DNA of 64,000 nt. It comes from Streptomyces longhuiensis (GTDB lineage Bacteria; Actinomycetota; Actinomycetes; Streptomycetales; Streptomycetaceae). Under the pieces are notes generated by a model that was given only the letters and a program-made list of their open reading frames with translations, searched no databases and was not told the DNA's origin. Made by a program: the position numbers and the translations under genes. The first letter of the stretch is position 1. Each line of letters begins with the position of its first letter. Shown piece by piece: positions 17,385-26,450 of the stretch. The stretch is taken from NCBI RefSeq assembly GCF_020616555.1, contig NZ_CP085173.1, forward strand, positions 2,739,501 through 2,803,500. The letters are read 5' to 3'.

Positions 17385-18670
17385 TCACGGTCTTCGGTAC
17401 GGGGACGGGGGCGCCGCTGTCCCCGAATCCGGCCCTGTCGTCCGCGGGCCTGGTGGTCGGCGGGCGGCGTCATCTCGACACTGCCGAGGCGCTGCTGGCG
17501 CCCGGGGCGGAGCGGGTCGTGCTCGGGCCGCTGGCTCCGGCGCTGGACTCGGTCGAGCGATACGTCAAGAACGCGAACGAGAACGAGACGGGGCAGGGCG
17601 TCGTCGTGCTGGCCTCCGGCGACCCCGGGTTCTTCGGGATCGTGCGGGCGCTCGCCGAGCGTTTCGGGCCCGCGGCGCTGGACGTGCGGCCGGGGGTGTC
17701 GTCGGTGGCGACGGCGTTCGCGCGCGTCGGCCTTCCGTGGGACGACGCGGCGGTGGTCAGCGCGCACGGCCGTGACCTTCGGACCGCGCTCAACGTCTGC
17801 CGCGCGTACCCGAAGACCGCCGTGCTGACCGGTCCCGGCGCGGGCCCTGCCGAACTGGGCGCCGAACTCGCGCACCGCGGCGCCGACCGCGTCCTCGTCG
17901 TCGCGTCCCGCCTCGGCGACCCCGAGCACGAGAGCCTTGAACGGGTCACGCCGTCGGAGGCCACCGCCCGTGACTGGGGCGACGCGGTGAACGTGGTGCT
18001 CTGCCTGGACGAGAAGCGGGTGCTCGCACCGGTGCGCACCCTCGCCGGTCCCGGCCGTGCGCCGGCCCGGTGGGCCCTGGACGAGAGCGAGTTCGCGCAC
18101 CGCGATTCGATGATCACCAAGTTCGAGGTGCGGGCGCTCGCGCTCGCGCGGCTCGGGCCGCGCCCGGGCGATCTGGTGTGGGACATCGGGGCGGGGTCCG
18201 GCTCGGTCGCCGTGGAGTGCGCGCGGTTCGGCGCCGCGGCCGTGGCCGTCGAGAAGACCGTGGACGGCGTGGCCCGGATCCGGGACAACGCCGCCTCCCA
18301 CGGTGTCGACGTACGCGTCGTGCACGGCGCGGCGCCCACCGTCCTGTCCGATCTCGCCGACCCCGACGCGGTGTTCATCGGCGGGGGCGGGCGTGAGCTG
18401 ACCGCGATCGTGACGGCGTGCGCGCGACGCACGCGGCGGTCCGTGGTGGTCGCGGTGGCTGCGGTGGACCGGGTGGGCGCGGTGCGGGACGCACTGGGCG
18501 CGGCCGGGTTCGTCAGCGACGGGGTGCTGCTGCAGTCGTCCCGGCTCGCGCCGCTGCCGGGCGACGTGTCGCGGCTCGCCGCGGCCAATCCGGTGTTCCT
18601 GGTGTGGGGCGTACGGCCCGAGACGGAGAGCGCCACTTCCGTGGACTTCCTTGAGCGAAGGAGTAGTTGA
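17381..18670 (+). CDS. cobL: precorrin-6Y C5,15-methyltransferase (decarboxylating), CbiE-CbiT fusion
   Basis: A 429-residue two-domain enzyme. Residues 1-215 form a CbiE-type tetrapyrrole methylase (SGDPGFFGIVRAL, RPGVSSVATAFARVGLPWDDA) that methylates C5. Residues about 245-400 form a CbiT-type Rossmann methylase, with SAM motif WDIGAGSGSVAVECAR near residue 266, that methylates C15 and decarboxylates ring C. Both active domains look intact and the length fits CobL. GTGA overlap with cobM fixes the start. No precorrin-8X mutase (cobH) or precorrin-6 reductase (cobK) follows, although those steps flank it in the pathway. Confidence 0.93.
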   Translation: MITVFGTGTGAPLSPNPALSSAGLVVGGRRHLDTAEALLAPGAERVVLGPLAPALDSVERYVKNANENETGQGVVVLASGDPGFFGIVRALAERFGPAALDVRPGVSSVATAFARVGLPWDDAAVVSAHGRDLRTALNVCRAYPKTAVLTGPGAGPAELGAELAHRGADRVLVVASRLGDPEHESLERVTPSEATARDWGDAVNVVLCLDEKRVLAPVRTLAGPGRAPARWALDESEFAHRDSMITKFEVRALALARLGPRPGDLVWDIGAGSGSVAVECARFGAAAVAVEKTVDGVARIRDNAASHGVDVRVVHGAAPTVLSDLADPDAVFIGGGGRELTAIVTACARRTRRSVVVAVAAVDRVGAVRDALGAAGFVSDGVLLQSSRLAPLPGDVSRLAAANPVFLVWGVRPETESATSVDFLERRSS

Positions 18671-20419
18671 GTGATCGGCCTGATTTCCGCCACGGCGGCT
18701 GGGGCGGTGGCCCGCGACCGGCTCGCGTCGGCGTGGCCGTCGCGTACGCGGGTGTACGAGGGTTCCGTGGGGGACGCCGTACGGCGCGCGTTCGCGGAGT
18801 GCGAGCAGGTGGTGTGCTTCCTGGCGACGGGGGCCGTGGTCCGGCTCGTCGCACCGCTGCTGCGGGACAAGCACGTGGACCCGGGCGTGGTGTGCGTCGA
18901 CGAGGCCGGGCGCTTCGCGGTGTCGCTGCTCGGGGGGCACGAGGGCGGGGCGAACGCGCTCGCGCGTGAGGTGGCCGCCGTCCTGGAGGCGGAGCCGGTG
19001 GTGACCACGGCGACGGACGCCGTGGACGTGCCCGGGCTCGACACGCTCGGCCTGCCCGTCGAGGGGGACGTCGCCGGGGTGACCCGGGCGGTCCTCGACG
19101 GTGAACCGGTCGCCCTGCACGCCGAGTTGGCGTACCCGCTGCCCGCGCTGCCGGGGAATGTCGCTCCGGAGCAGGTGGCCGCGTACACGATCCGCGTCAG
19201 CGACCGCGCCGTGGAGCGCGCCGACCGTGAGGTCGTCGTGCGGCCCCCGTCCCTCGTCGTGGGGGTGGGCGCCAGCAAGGGCGCGCCCGTGGACGAGGTG
19301 CTCGGGCTCGTGCGCGACACGCTGCGGGACGCGGGGCTCTCGCCGCTGTCCGTGGCGCGGCTCGCGACCGTCGACGCCAAGGCCGGTGAGCCGGGCATCG
19401 TCGAGGCCGCCGAGCAGCTGGGCGTGCCCGTCGTGACGTACGGCGCCGAGCAGCTCGCCGCCGTCGCCGTGCCGAACCCGTCCGACGCGCCGCTCGACGC
19501 CGTCGGAACGCCCTCCGTGGCGGAGGCCGCCGCGCTGGTCGCCGGCGGTGAACTCCTCGTACCGAAGCGGAAGTCGGTGCGCGCCGACGGGAAGCCCGCG
19601 ATGGCGACGTGCGCCGTCGTGCGCACCGCGCCGCGCGGCCGGCTCGCCGTCGTCGGGCTCGGCCCCGGCGCGCGGGACCTCGTGACTCCGCGCGCCCGCG
19701 ACGAGCTGCGCGCCGCGTCCGTCCTCGTGGGCCTCGACCAGTACGTCGACCAGATCCGGGACCTGCTGCGGCCCGGTACCCGGATCCTGGAGTCCGGGCT
19801 CGGCGCCGAGGAGGAGCGGGCCCGCACGGCGGTCGCCGAGGCCCGCAAGGGGCAGGCCGTCGCGCTGATCGGCAGCGGGGACGCGGGCGTGTACGCGATG
19901 GCGTCGCCCGCGCTCGCCGAGGCGTCCGACGACATCGACGTGGTGGGCGTACCGGGCGTGACGGCCGCGCTCGCGGCGGCCGCGATCCTGGGCGCGCCGC
20001 TCGGCCACGACCATGTCTCGATCAGCCTGTCCGACCTGCACACGCCGTGGGAGGTCATCGAGCGCCGGGTGCGGGCCGCCGCGGAGGCGGACATCGTGGT
20101 CACGTTCTACAACCCGCGCAGCCGGGGCCGTGACTGGCAGCTGCCCAAGGCCCTCGGCATCCTCGCCGAGCACCGTGAGCCGGGCACGCCCGTGGGCGTG
20201 GTGCGCAACGCGTCCCGCGCCGACGAGTCGAGCCGGCTGACCACGCTCGGTGAACTCGACCCGGCCTGGGTCGACATGATGACCGTCGTGACCGTCGGCA
20301 ACACGGCCACGCGGCGGATCGCGGGACGCATGGTCACCCCGCGCGGCTACCGCTGGCAGCAGCCCGCTTCCGGCTCTTCCGACACCACCACCGGCACCAC
20401 CCGTAAGGAGTCCTCGTGA
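18671..20419 (+). CDS. cobJ: CbiG-CobJ fusion: cobalt-precorrin-5A hydrolase / precorrin-3B C17-methyltransferase
   Basis: A 582-residue fusion. Residues 1-315 match CbiG: CFLATGAVVRLVAPLLRDKHVDPGVVCVDEAGRF... is the family core (ring-opening lactone hydrolase, removing C20 as acetaldehyde) and SLLGGHEGGANALA follows. Residues about 320-572 are CobJ/CbiH, with VVGLGPGARDLVTPRA, SGDAGVYAMASPALAEA and a PGVTAALAAAAILGAPLGHDH core. GTG at 18671 directly follows the cobL stop. CbiG is a mark of the early-cobalt route, yet the cluster also encodes the late chelatase CobN. This hybrid content is common in actinobacteria, which lack CobG. Confidence 0.9.
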   Translation: MIGLISATAAGAVARDRLASAWPSRTRVYEGSVGDAVRRAFAECEQVVCFLATGAVVRLVAPLLRDKHVDPGVVCVDEAGRFAVSLLGGHEGGANALAREVAAVLEAEPVVTTATDAVDVPGLDTLGLPVEGDVAGVTRAVLDGEPVALHAELAYPLPALPGNVAPEQVAAYTIRVSDRAVERADREVVVRPPSLVVGVGASKGAPVDEVLGLVRDTLRDAGLSPLSVARLATVDAKAGEPGIVEAAEQLGVPVVTYGAEQLAAVAVPNPSDAPLDAVGTPSVAEAAALVAGGELLVPKRKSVRADGKPAMATCAVVRTAPRGRLAVVGLGPGARDLVTPRARDELRAASVLVGLDQYVDQIRDLLRPGTRILESGLGAEEERARTAVAEARKGQAVALIGSGDAGVYAMASPALAEASDDIDVVGVPGVTAALAAAAILGAPLGHDHVSISLSDLHTPWEVIERRVRAAAEADIVVTFYNPRSRGRDWQLPKALGILAEHREPGTPVGVVRNASRADESSRLTTLGELDPAWVDMMTVVTVGNTATRRIAGRMVTPRGYRWQQPASGSSDTTTGTTRKESS

Positions 20420-21348
20420 CCACCTCGCCCGCTCTGCTCATCGCCGGACACGGCACCCGCGACGAGGCCGGCGCCGAAGCCTTCCGCGACTTCGTCAGGG
20501 AGCTCGGCCGCCGCCGTCCCGACCTGCCCGTGGCGGGCGGCTTCATCGAGCTGTCGCCGCCGCCGCTGACGGAGGCGGTGGGCGAGCTCGTGGAGCGCGG
20601 GGTGCGCCGGTTCGCGGCGGTGCCGCTGATGCTGGTGTCGGCGGGGCACGCCAAGGGCGACATCCCGGCGGCGCTGGCCCGCGAGAAGGAGCGGCACCCG
20701 GGGATCTCGTACACGTACGGGCGTCCGCTGGGTCCGCACCCGTCGCTGCTCAAGGTCCTGGAGCGGCGTCTCGACGAGGCGCTGGGCGGCGGCGCGCGCA
20801 CGCCGGAGGACCGGGCCGACGTGACGGTGCTGCTGGTCGGCCGCGGTTCGACGGACCCGGACGCCAACGCCGAGGTGCACAAGGCGGCGCGGCTGCTGTG
20901 GGAGGGCCGCGGTTACGCGGGCGTGGAGACGGCGTTCGTGTCGCTGGCCGCGCCGGACGTGCCGTCGGGCCTCGACCGGTGCGTGAAGCTCGGCGCGCGG
21001 CGCATCGTCGTCCTGCCGTACTTCCTGTTCACGGGGATCCTGCCGGACCGCGTGCGGCAGCAGACGGAGGGCTGGGCGTCGGCCCACCCGGACGTCGAGG
21101 TGCTCTCCGCCGACGTGATCGGCCCGGAACCGGAGCTGATCGACCTGGTCATGGAGCGGTACGAGGAGGCCGTCCGCGGCGATCTGCGGATGAACTGCGA
21201 CACCTGCGTGTACCGGATCGCGTTGCCGGGGTTCGAGGACAAGGTGGGGCTTCCGCAGCAGCCGCACTTCCACCCGGACGACGACGGCGACCACCACGGC
21301 CACGGGCACTCGCACGGTCACGGGCACTCCCACTCGCATGCGCACTGA
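20416..21348 (+). CDS. cbiX: sirohydrochlorin cobaltochelatase-like protein (CbiX)
   Basis: A 310-residue duplicated CbiX chelatase. The first half has IAGHGTRDEAG (catalytic His12) and MLVSAGHAKGDIP; the second half repeats the fold (VTVLLVGRGSTDPDAN, LPYFLFTGILPDRV). The long form with two halves resembles CbiXL and inserts Co(II) or Fe(II) into sirohydrochlorin-type rings without ATP. The C-terminus ends in a His-rich tail (HHGHGHSHGHGHSHSHAH), plausibly for metal storage or delivery. GTGA overlaps cobJ; the 3' end overlaps cobC by 11 nt in another frame. With CobN present, its role could be early cobalt insertion or iron insertion for siroheme. Confidence 0.85.
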   Translation: MTTSPALLIAGHGTRDEAGAEAFRDFVRELGRRRPDLPVAGGFIELSPPPLTEAVGELVERGVRRFAAVPLMLVSAGHAKGDIPAALAREKERHPGISYTYGRPLGPHPSLLKVLERRLDEALGGGARTPEDRADVTVLLVGRGSTDPDANAEVHKAARLLWEGRGYAGVETAFVSLAAPDVPSGLDRCVKLGARRIVVLPYFLFTGILPDRVRQQTEGWASAHPDVEVLSADVIGPEPELIDLVMERYEEAVRGDLRMNCDTCVYRIALPGFEDKVGLPQQPHFHPDDDGDHHGHGHSHGHGHSHSHAH

Positions 21349-22396
21349 CGACGGCCACGATCTGCGCCACCACGGCGACGCGGAGGTCCGCGGCACGAGT
21401 GCGGACCTCACGGATCTCGCGGTGAACGTCCGCGCGGACACTCCCCCGGTGTGGCTGCGCGAGCACATCGCGGACTCGCTCGGCGGGCTCGCCGCGTATC
21501 CGGACGGGCGGGCGGCCCGCGAGGCGGTGGCCCGCCGGCACGGGCTTCCCGTGGAGCGGGTGCTGCTCACGGCGGGGGCGGCGGAGGCGTTCGTGCTGCT
21601 CGCCCGTGCCCTGAAAGCCCGTCACCCGGTGGTCGTGCACCCTCAGTTCACGGAGCCGGAGGCGGCGCTGCGGGACGCCGGGCATGCCGTCGACCGGGTG
21701 CTGCTGCGCGAGGAGGACGGCTTCCGGCTCGATCCGGCGGCCGTGCCCGAGGACGCGGACCTCGTGGTGATCGGCAATCCGACGAACCCGACGTCGGTCC
21801 TGCACCCGGCCGCGCTCATCGCCCAACTGGCCCGTCCTGGGCGGGTGTTGGTGGTGGACGAGGCGTTCATGGACGCGGTCCCCGGCGAGCGGGAGGCCCT
21901 CGCGGGCCGGAGCGACGTGCCGGGGCTCGTGGTGCTGCGCAGCCTGACGAAGACGTGGGGTCTCGCGGGGCTGCGGATCGGCTACGTGCTGGCGGAGCCG
22001 GACACCGTCGAGGAGCTGGAGCGGGCCCAGCCGCTGTGGCCGGTGTCCACGCCGGCGCTGGCCGCGGCCGAGGCGTGCGTGTCGCCGCGCGCCCTGGCCG
22101 AGGCGGCGCACGCGGCGCACCGGATCGCGGCAGACCGGGCCCATCTGGTGGCGGGACTCGCGGAGTTCGCGGCGGAGGGCGTGTCGGTGGCCGGCCCTGC
22201 GGAGGGTCCGTTCGTGCTGGTGCGGGCCCCCGGGGCGGCGGCGCTGCGCGCGCGGCTGCGGGAGCGGGGTTTCGCGGTGCGGCGCGGCGACACGTTCCCG
22301 GGCCTCGGCACGGACTGGCTGCGTCTCGCGGTGCGGGACAGGGCGACGACGGGCCGGTTCCTCCAGGCCCTCGACCAGTCGCTGACGAGCGCCTGA
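21338..22396 (+). CDS. cobC: CobC-like PLP-dependent threonine-phosphate decarboxylase / aminotransferase
   Basis: A 352-residue fold-type I PLP enzyme of the histidinol-phosphate aminotransferase group, as in the actinobacterial Rv2231c/CobC proteins. VVIGNPTNPTSVL, VVDEAFMDAVPGE and the PLP lysine K205 in SLTKTWGLAGLRIGY are present. By context it makes (R)-1-amino-2-propanol O-phosphate from L-threonine phosphate for CbiB; amino-transfer activity cannot be excluded. The ATG lies inside the His-rich tail of cbiX, giving an 11-nt overlap. It is the last gene of the B12 cluster, followed by a strong hairpin. Confidence 0.85.
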   Translation: MRTDDGHDLRHHGDAEVRGTSADLTDLAVNVRADTPPVWLREHIADSLGGLAAYPDGRAAREAVARRHGLPVERVLLTAGAAEAFVLLARALKARHPVVVHPQFTEPEAALRDAGHAVDRVLLREEDGFRLDPAAVPEDADLVVIGNPTNPTSVLHPAALIAQLARPGRVLVVDEAFMDAVPGEREALAGRSDVPGLVVLRSLTKTWGLAGLRIGYVLAEPDTVEELERAQPLWPVSTPALAAAEACVSPRALAEAAHAAHRIAADRAHLVAGLAEFAAEGVSVAGPAEGPFVLVRAPGAAALRARLRERGFAVRRGDTFPGLGTDWLRLAVRDRATTGRFLQALDQSLTSA

Positions 22397-22405
22397 CGGA
22401 CGCAT

Positions 22406-22442
22406 GCGGGTGGGCGGGAGTCCCCGACTCCCGCCCACCCGC
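22406..22442. terminator. bidirectional hairpin between cobC and the LAETG protein gene
   Basis: A perfect 17-bp stem (22406-22422 with 22426-22442) with a CCC loop lies between two convergent genes, 10 nt after the cobC stop. It can end transcription from both sides. Confidence 0.8.
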
Positions 22443-22472
22443 TCCCCTCCGGTCCCCCCTCGGGCCCTCGGG

Positions 22473-23405
22473 TCAGGAGCGCCCGCGCCGGGCGACGGCG
22501 ACTGCTCCGCCGCCGGCGACCAGCAGCACGATGGCACCGCCCGCGATGTACGGCGTCATCGAGTTCCCCCCGGTCTCCGCGAGGTCGGCCTTGGCGGCGG
22601 GCTTGGCGATCGGCTCGGCGGCGCCGCCCTGCGGCTTCACGTCGTCGGCCGGCTTGGCCGGGGGCTTCTGCGCGGGCGCCGCCTCGGGCGTCTCGCAGGT
22701 CGCGCCGGCGAGGGTCACCGTGCCCTCCACCTCCGCCACGTTCAGCTTGAGCGGGTTGACGGACACCTTCAGTTCGAGCGCCGAGGCAGCGGCCGTACGG
22801 GATGTGGTGTGCGTCTTCGAGAGGTCGAGCCGGACCTCACCCACACCCGGGACCTTCACCTCGGTGGTGCCGCCCGCCGAGAGGGTCACTTTCTTGCCGA
22901 GGACCGTGACGCCGCCCAGGACGTTCGACTCGGCGACGGGCCGCTTGCCCGTCTCGCAGACAGCCTTCGACGTGACCTGGCCGACCTCGATGAGCGAGAG
23001 CAGCGGCAGGCCCGGGATGTGGACCTTGGCGTGGGCGAGGTTGCTGTAGCCCTCCGCCTTGTGGTCGTCGACGGTGGCCTTCGCCGTGGCCACGTCCGCC
23101 CGCAGGACATTGAACGGCCGCCCCCGGTCGACGCCGTCCAGCTTGACGGTCAGGGCGGTCTTCTCGGCACTGGCGGGGGCCTGCACCTCGTTGAGCGTGG
23201 CCGTGAGCGGGACGTTCACGGTCTTGTTGAGCAGGGAGACATTCAGGTCGGTGCGCAGGACTACGGCGCTCGACCTGCCGCCGTGGCCGCCCGTCGCGTG
23301 CGCGGTGCCCGCGGTGGCGAGCAGCGCCGGTGCGACTGCCAGGGCCGTGGCGGCGGCCGACGCGGCGAGGCGGCGGCCGGGCGTGCGGAAGGTGGTGCTG
23401 GGCAT
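22473..23405 (-). CDS. LAETG-anchored cell-surface protein (SCO1860-like)
   Basis: A 310-residue exported protein. A signal peptide (residues 1-38, ending near AHA-T) is followed by a beta-rich ectodomain with repeated SLLNKTVNVPL / TVTLAGATCE-type strands and two Cys. A Pro/Ala/Lys wall-spanning linker precedes the sortase motif LAETG (275-279), and a hydrophobic helix and RRGRS tail end it. LAxTG motifs are substrates of class E sortases in streptomycetes. NCBI names a family of this layout after S. coelicolor SCO1860, which also lies next to the cobalamin genes (from memory). The ATG at 23405 has a G-run upstream. The function is unknown; it is convergent with cobC. Confidence 0.85.
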   Translation of the reverse strand: MPSTTFRTPGRRLAASAAATALAVAPALLATAGTAHATGGHGGRSSAVVLRTDLNVSLLNKTVNVPLTATLNEVQAPASAEKTALTVKLDGVDRGRPFNVLRADVATAKATVDDHKAEGYSNLAHAKVHIPGLPLLSLIEVGQVTSKAVCETGKRPVAESNVLGGVTVLGKKVTLSAGGTTEVKVPGVGEVRLDLSKTHTTSRTAAASALELKVSVNPLKLNVAEVEGTVTLAGATCETPEAAPAQKPPAKPADDVKPQGGAAEPIAKPAAKADLAETGGNSMTPYIAGGAIVLLVAGGGAVAVARRGRS

Positions 23406-23762
23406 GCTGATGGGACCCCCACGAGAGAAATGGAGCCGTCGGCCCCGCCCCCGCCATGGGGGACATCGCTGGGGCGCGCGCCGTCGGCCTCGATGGAGGG
23501 AATCTTTACGGACTGAGAGTGAACGGGCAGCAACCTGACGTGAGTTCACTCCAAAGTGAGGTTTCCGAGCTGGTCTTCGAATCTTTGGGCTCGACTGTTC
23601 GCCTGTGCCTCTGTTTTCCCTCTCCTGCCCCTCTGCTGTCACCCGGCCGGCCGGTGCGTGTCGAACGCGCCGGCCGGCCGCGCGGTCGCGCACGAGTGGT
23701 GTGCAACGAGCGGGCGGACCGCGGCGTCACGTTCCGTCAACCCGCGTCCGCCCGCGGCCGGT

Positions 23763-24857
23763 TCAGCCCACGACGCGGCCGCGCAGCACCACGCGCCGGG
23801 GCGAGGCGAGCACCCTGACGTCGGCGCGGGGGTCCGACTCGTAGACCACGAGGTCGGCCGAGGCGCCCTCCTCCAGGCCGGGGCGGCCGAGCCAGGCGCG
23901 GGCGCCCCACGCCGTCGCGGAGAGCGCGTCCACGGCCGGGAGCCCGGCCTTGACCAGTTCGGCGACCTCCCCGGCGACCAGGCCGTGCGCGAGCGAACCG
24001 CCGGCGTCGGTGCCGACGTAGACCGGCACCCCCGCGTCGTACGCCGCTCGCACGGTGTCGTAGCGGCGCTCGTACAGGCGGTTCAGATGGGCGGACCAGC
24101 GGGGGAACTTGCTCTCGCCGGCCGCGGCGATCTGCGGGAACGTGGCGATGTTGACGAGGGTCGGGACGATCGCGACGCCGCGCTCGGCGAACAGCGGGAT
24201 GGTGTCCTCGGTGAGGCCCGTCGCGTGCTCGATGCAGTCGATGCCCGCCTCGACGAGGTCGCGCAGCGAGTCCTCGGCGAAGCAGTGGGCGGTGACGCGG
24301 GCGCCGAGCCGGTGCGCCTCCGCGATGGCGGCCTCGACCTCCTCGCGGGGCCAGCACGCGGTCAGGTCACCCGCGTCCCGGTCGATCCAGTCACCGACCA
24401 GCTTCACCCAGCCGTCGCCGCGCTTCGCCTCCCGCGCCACGTAGGCGACCAGCTCGGGCGGCTCGATCTCGTGGGCGTAGTTGCGGAGGTAGCGGCGGGT
24501 GCGGGCGATGTGCCGCCCGGCCCGGATGATCCTGGGCAGGTCCTCGCGGTCGTCGATCCAGCGGGTGTCCGAGGGGGAACCCGCGTCGCGGATCAGGAGC
24601 GTGCCGGCCTCGCGGTCGGTCAGGGCCTGCTTCTCGGCGACGTCGGCGGGCACAGGGCCGTGCGTGTCCAGGCCGACGTGGCAGTGCGCGTCGACGAGTC
24701 CGGGCATGGCCCACCCGTCGACGGTGGTGATGTCGAGCCCGGGGCCGGCCGGCCGGTCGTACGTCACCCGCCCGTCGACGACCCACAGCTCGTCCCGGAC
24801 GTCGTCGGGCCCGACCAGGACCCGCCCCTTCACGTGCAGCACCGTGCGCTCACTCAT
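23763..24857 (-). CDS. amidohydrolase family protein (imidazolonepropionase-like)
   Basis: A 364-residue metal-dependent hydrolase of the amidohydrolase superfamily. The order is a beta-sandwich start, HxH metal site (His58, Cys, His60 in DAHCHVG), a lysine in WVKLVGDW as bridging candidate, AHCFAED, CIEHATG, and the catalytic Asp in VGTDAGGSLAHG, ending with a DLVVYESDP return to the sandwich. This layout is that of cytoplasmic cyclic-amide or prolidase-like hydrolases. The substrate cannot be assigned. It diverges from the aminotransferase gene with about 110 nt between starts. The 357 nt between its stop and the LAETG gene start (23406-23762) hold no convincing gene. Confidence 0.87.
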   Translation of the reverse strand: MSERTVLHVKGRVLVGPDDVRDELWVVDGRVTYDRPAGPGLDITTVDGWAMPGLVDAHCHVGLDTHGPVPADVAEKQALTDREAGTLLIRDAGSPSDTRWIDDREDLPRIIRAGRHIARTRRYLRNYAHEIEPPELVAYVAREAKRGDGWVKLVGDWIDRDAGDLTACWPREEVEAAIAEAHRLGARVTAHCFAEDSLRDLVEAGIDCIEHATGLTEDTIPLFAERGVAIVPTLVNIATFPQIAAAGESKFPRWSAHLNRLYERRYDTVRAAYDAGVPVYVGTDAGGSLAHGLVAGEVAELVKAGLPAVDALSATAWGARAWLGRPGLEEGASADLVVYESDPRADVRVLASPRRVVLRGRVVG

Positions 24858-24967
24858 GTCGGAAGCCTATGAGGCCGGTGGGTACGCTCGGAACGGCAGC
24901 CCGCCGTACGAACTCGTGAACGAAGATCACGGGCGACGTGAGCGAAGAGAGCGAAGAGAGCACGATC

Positions 24968-26086
24968 GTGACCCACCCTTTTCTTGACCTGGCCCCCCTG
25001 AGCGCCGAACACTTCGCCTCCGTCGAGCGGCGCGTGGCCGGGCTGCTCGACACCTCGCAGGACGTCGTGATCATGCAGGGCGAGGCGCTGCTGCCCCTGG
25101 AGGGCGCGATCCGCGGCACCGCACGCCCCGGCACCGTGGCCCTGAACATCATCACGGGCCCCTACGGCCAGACCTTCGGCGACTGGCTGCGGGACAGCGG
25201 GGCGACGGTGTACGACCTGGCGGTCCCCTTCCACACCGCCGTGACCGCCGAGCAGGTGCGCGACGCGCTCGCCGAGCACCCCGAGACCGACTTCGTCTCG
25301 CTCGTGCACGCCGAGGCCGCGACGGGCAACACGAACCCGGTGGCCGAGATCGGCGAGGTGGTGCGGGAACACGGCGCGCTCTTCTACCTGGACGCGGTCG
25401 CGTCGATCGCCGCCGAGCCGGTCCTTCCCGACGCCTGGGGCGTGGACCTGTGCGTGATCGGCGCGCAGAAGGCCATGGGCGGCCCGGCGGGCGTCTCCGC
25501 GGCGTCCGTCAGCGCGCGGGCGTGGGAGCGGATGGAGTCCAATCCGCAGGCGCCGCGCCGCTCCTACCTGTCGCTGCTCGACTGGAAGCACCGCTGGATC
25601 GACGGCGGGCGCAAGGCACTGCTGCACGCGCCGGCCCAGCTGGAGATGCTCGCCCTGGAGGCGTGCGTCGAGCGCATCGAGGCGGAGGGCCTCGACGCCC
25701 TGATGGCCCGTCACGCCGGTGCGGCCGCGGCCACGCGGGCGGGCGCGCTCGCGCTGGGCGGCGGCATCGAGCCGTACGTGTACGAGGCGCGGGACGCGGC
25801 GCCGGTGGCGACGACGCTGCGCGCCCCGGCGGGGATCGACGCCTCCGAGCTCGTCGCGCGGGCACTGGCGGTGGACCCGGTGCTGCCGCTGGTGGCCGGG
25901 GGCGGGGCGCTCGCCAAGGAGATGATCCGCGTCAACCACTACGGCCCACAGGCCACCCGGGGCGTCGTGCAGTCCTCGCTCGCGGCGCTCGGCGGTGCGC
26001 TCGCCGAGATGGAGGGGTCCGGCGCGCCGGTGGACCTGGAGGGCGCGCGCAGGGCCGTCGCCGCGGCCTGGGTGCAACCCCTGTAG
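24968..26086 (+). CDS. class V PLP-dependent aminotransferase (alanine-glyoxylate type)
   Basis: A 372-residue fold-type I enzyme of the alanine-glyoxylate / serine-pyruvate aminotransferase family. Motifs are HAEAATGNTNPV, LDAVASIAAEP with the PLP-binding Asp142, and the Schiff-base lysine in VIGAQKAMGGPAG (Lys168). The C-terminal RVNHYGPQA segment is also typical. GTG at 24968 gives the family-like start THPFLDLAPLS and follows GAAGAGAG; GTG at 24938 would add ten residues (SEESEEST). The likely reaction is transamination between a small amino acid and a 2-oxo acid. An intrinsic terminator follows the gene. Confidence 0.87.
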   Translation: MTHPFLDLAPLSAEHFASVERRVAGLLDTSQDVVIMQGEALLPLEGAIRGTARPGTVALNIITGPYGQTFGDWLRDSGATVYDLAVPFHTAVTAEQVRDALAEHPETDFVSLVHAEAATGNTNPVAEIGEVVREHGALFYLDAVASIAAEPVLPDAWGVDLCVIGAQKAMGGPAGVSAASVSARAWERMESNPQAPRRSYLSLLDWKHRWIDGGRKALLHAPAQLEMLALEACVERIEAEGLDALMARHAGAAAATRAGALALGGGIEPYVYEARDAAPVATTLRAPAGIDASELVARALAVDPVLPLVAGGGALAKEMIRVNHYGPQATRGVVQSSLAALGGALAEMEGSGAPVDLEGARRAVAAAWVQPL

Positions 26087-26106
26087 TCCCGCGACTTCAC
26101 AAAGTG

Positions 26107-26136
26107 AGGCGCCGCCCCTTCAATGGGGTGGCGCCT
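26107..26136 (+). terminator. intrinsic terminator after class V aminotransferase
   Basis: A 12-bp stem (26107-26118 with 26125-26136, one G-U pair), loop TTCAAT, then TCTTTTGTTTT. This is the only textbook U-rich terminator in this part and it isolates the ectoine promoter. Confidence 0.9.
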
Positions 26137-26450
26137 TCTTTTGTTTTCCGAGTCAATTCTAGCGAATTTCTCAGCACAGCTTCCCCTATTCTTCTGCCCG
26201 CTTTCCGGGGACGTAAACACTAAGATTTCAACAACGGGAAACGGCGTAATTCGGACGGGTCTCGCGCGGGTTTCGCTCTTGTGACGCACTCCACACCGAG
26301 GGTGATTTGCGCACTTCATCCCGCTTAAATCGACACAAACCGCCGAGATTTCGCGTGCGCGCCCCCACCCGCGCGATAACACAGAAGGGGCGTTTACGTA
26401 ACCCCTGCTCGCGATGCAATCCCAGAAATTGCTCGGTAAATTGAATTCAC
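26137..26450 (+). promoter_or_regulatory. A+T-rich promoter region of ectABCD; possible leaderless start
   Basis: About 310 nt without a credible gene and clearly poorer in G+C than its surroundings. The sequence TAAATT (26437-26442) lies 8 nt before the ectA ATG, as a -10 box would for a leaderless transcript, and no GGAGG-like ribosome site precedes that ATG. I could not identify a convincing -35 element or a known osmotic sigma-factor site. Confidence 0.4.

Noticed and set aside
17291..20173. Two long minus-strand frames of 960 and 877 codons opposite cobL and cobJ
   Set aside because: Antisense shadows of recognised methylases; no ribosome site or family pattern.
26228..26419. 63-codon minus-strand frame in the ectA promoter region
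   Set aside because: No ribosome site or similarity; the region is A+T-rich and regulatory in character.
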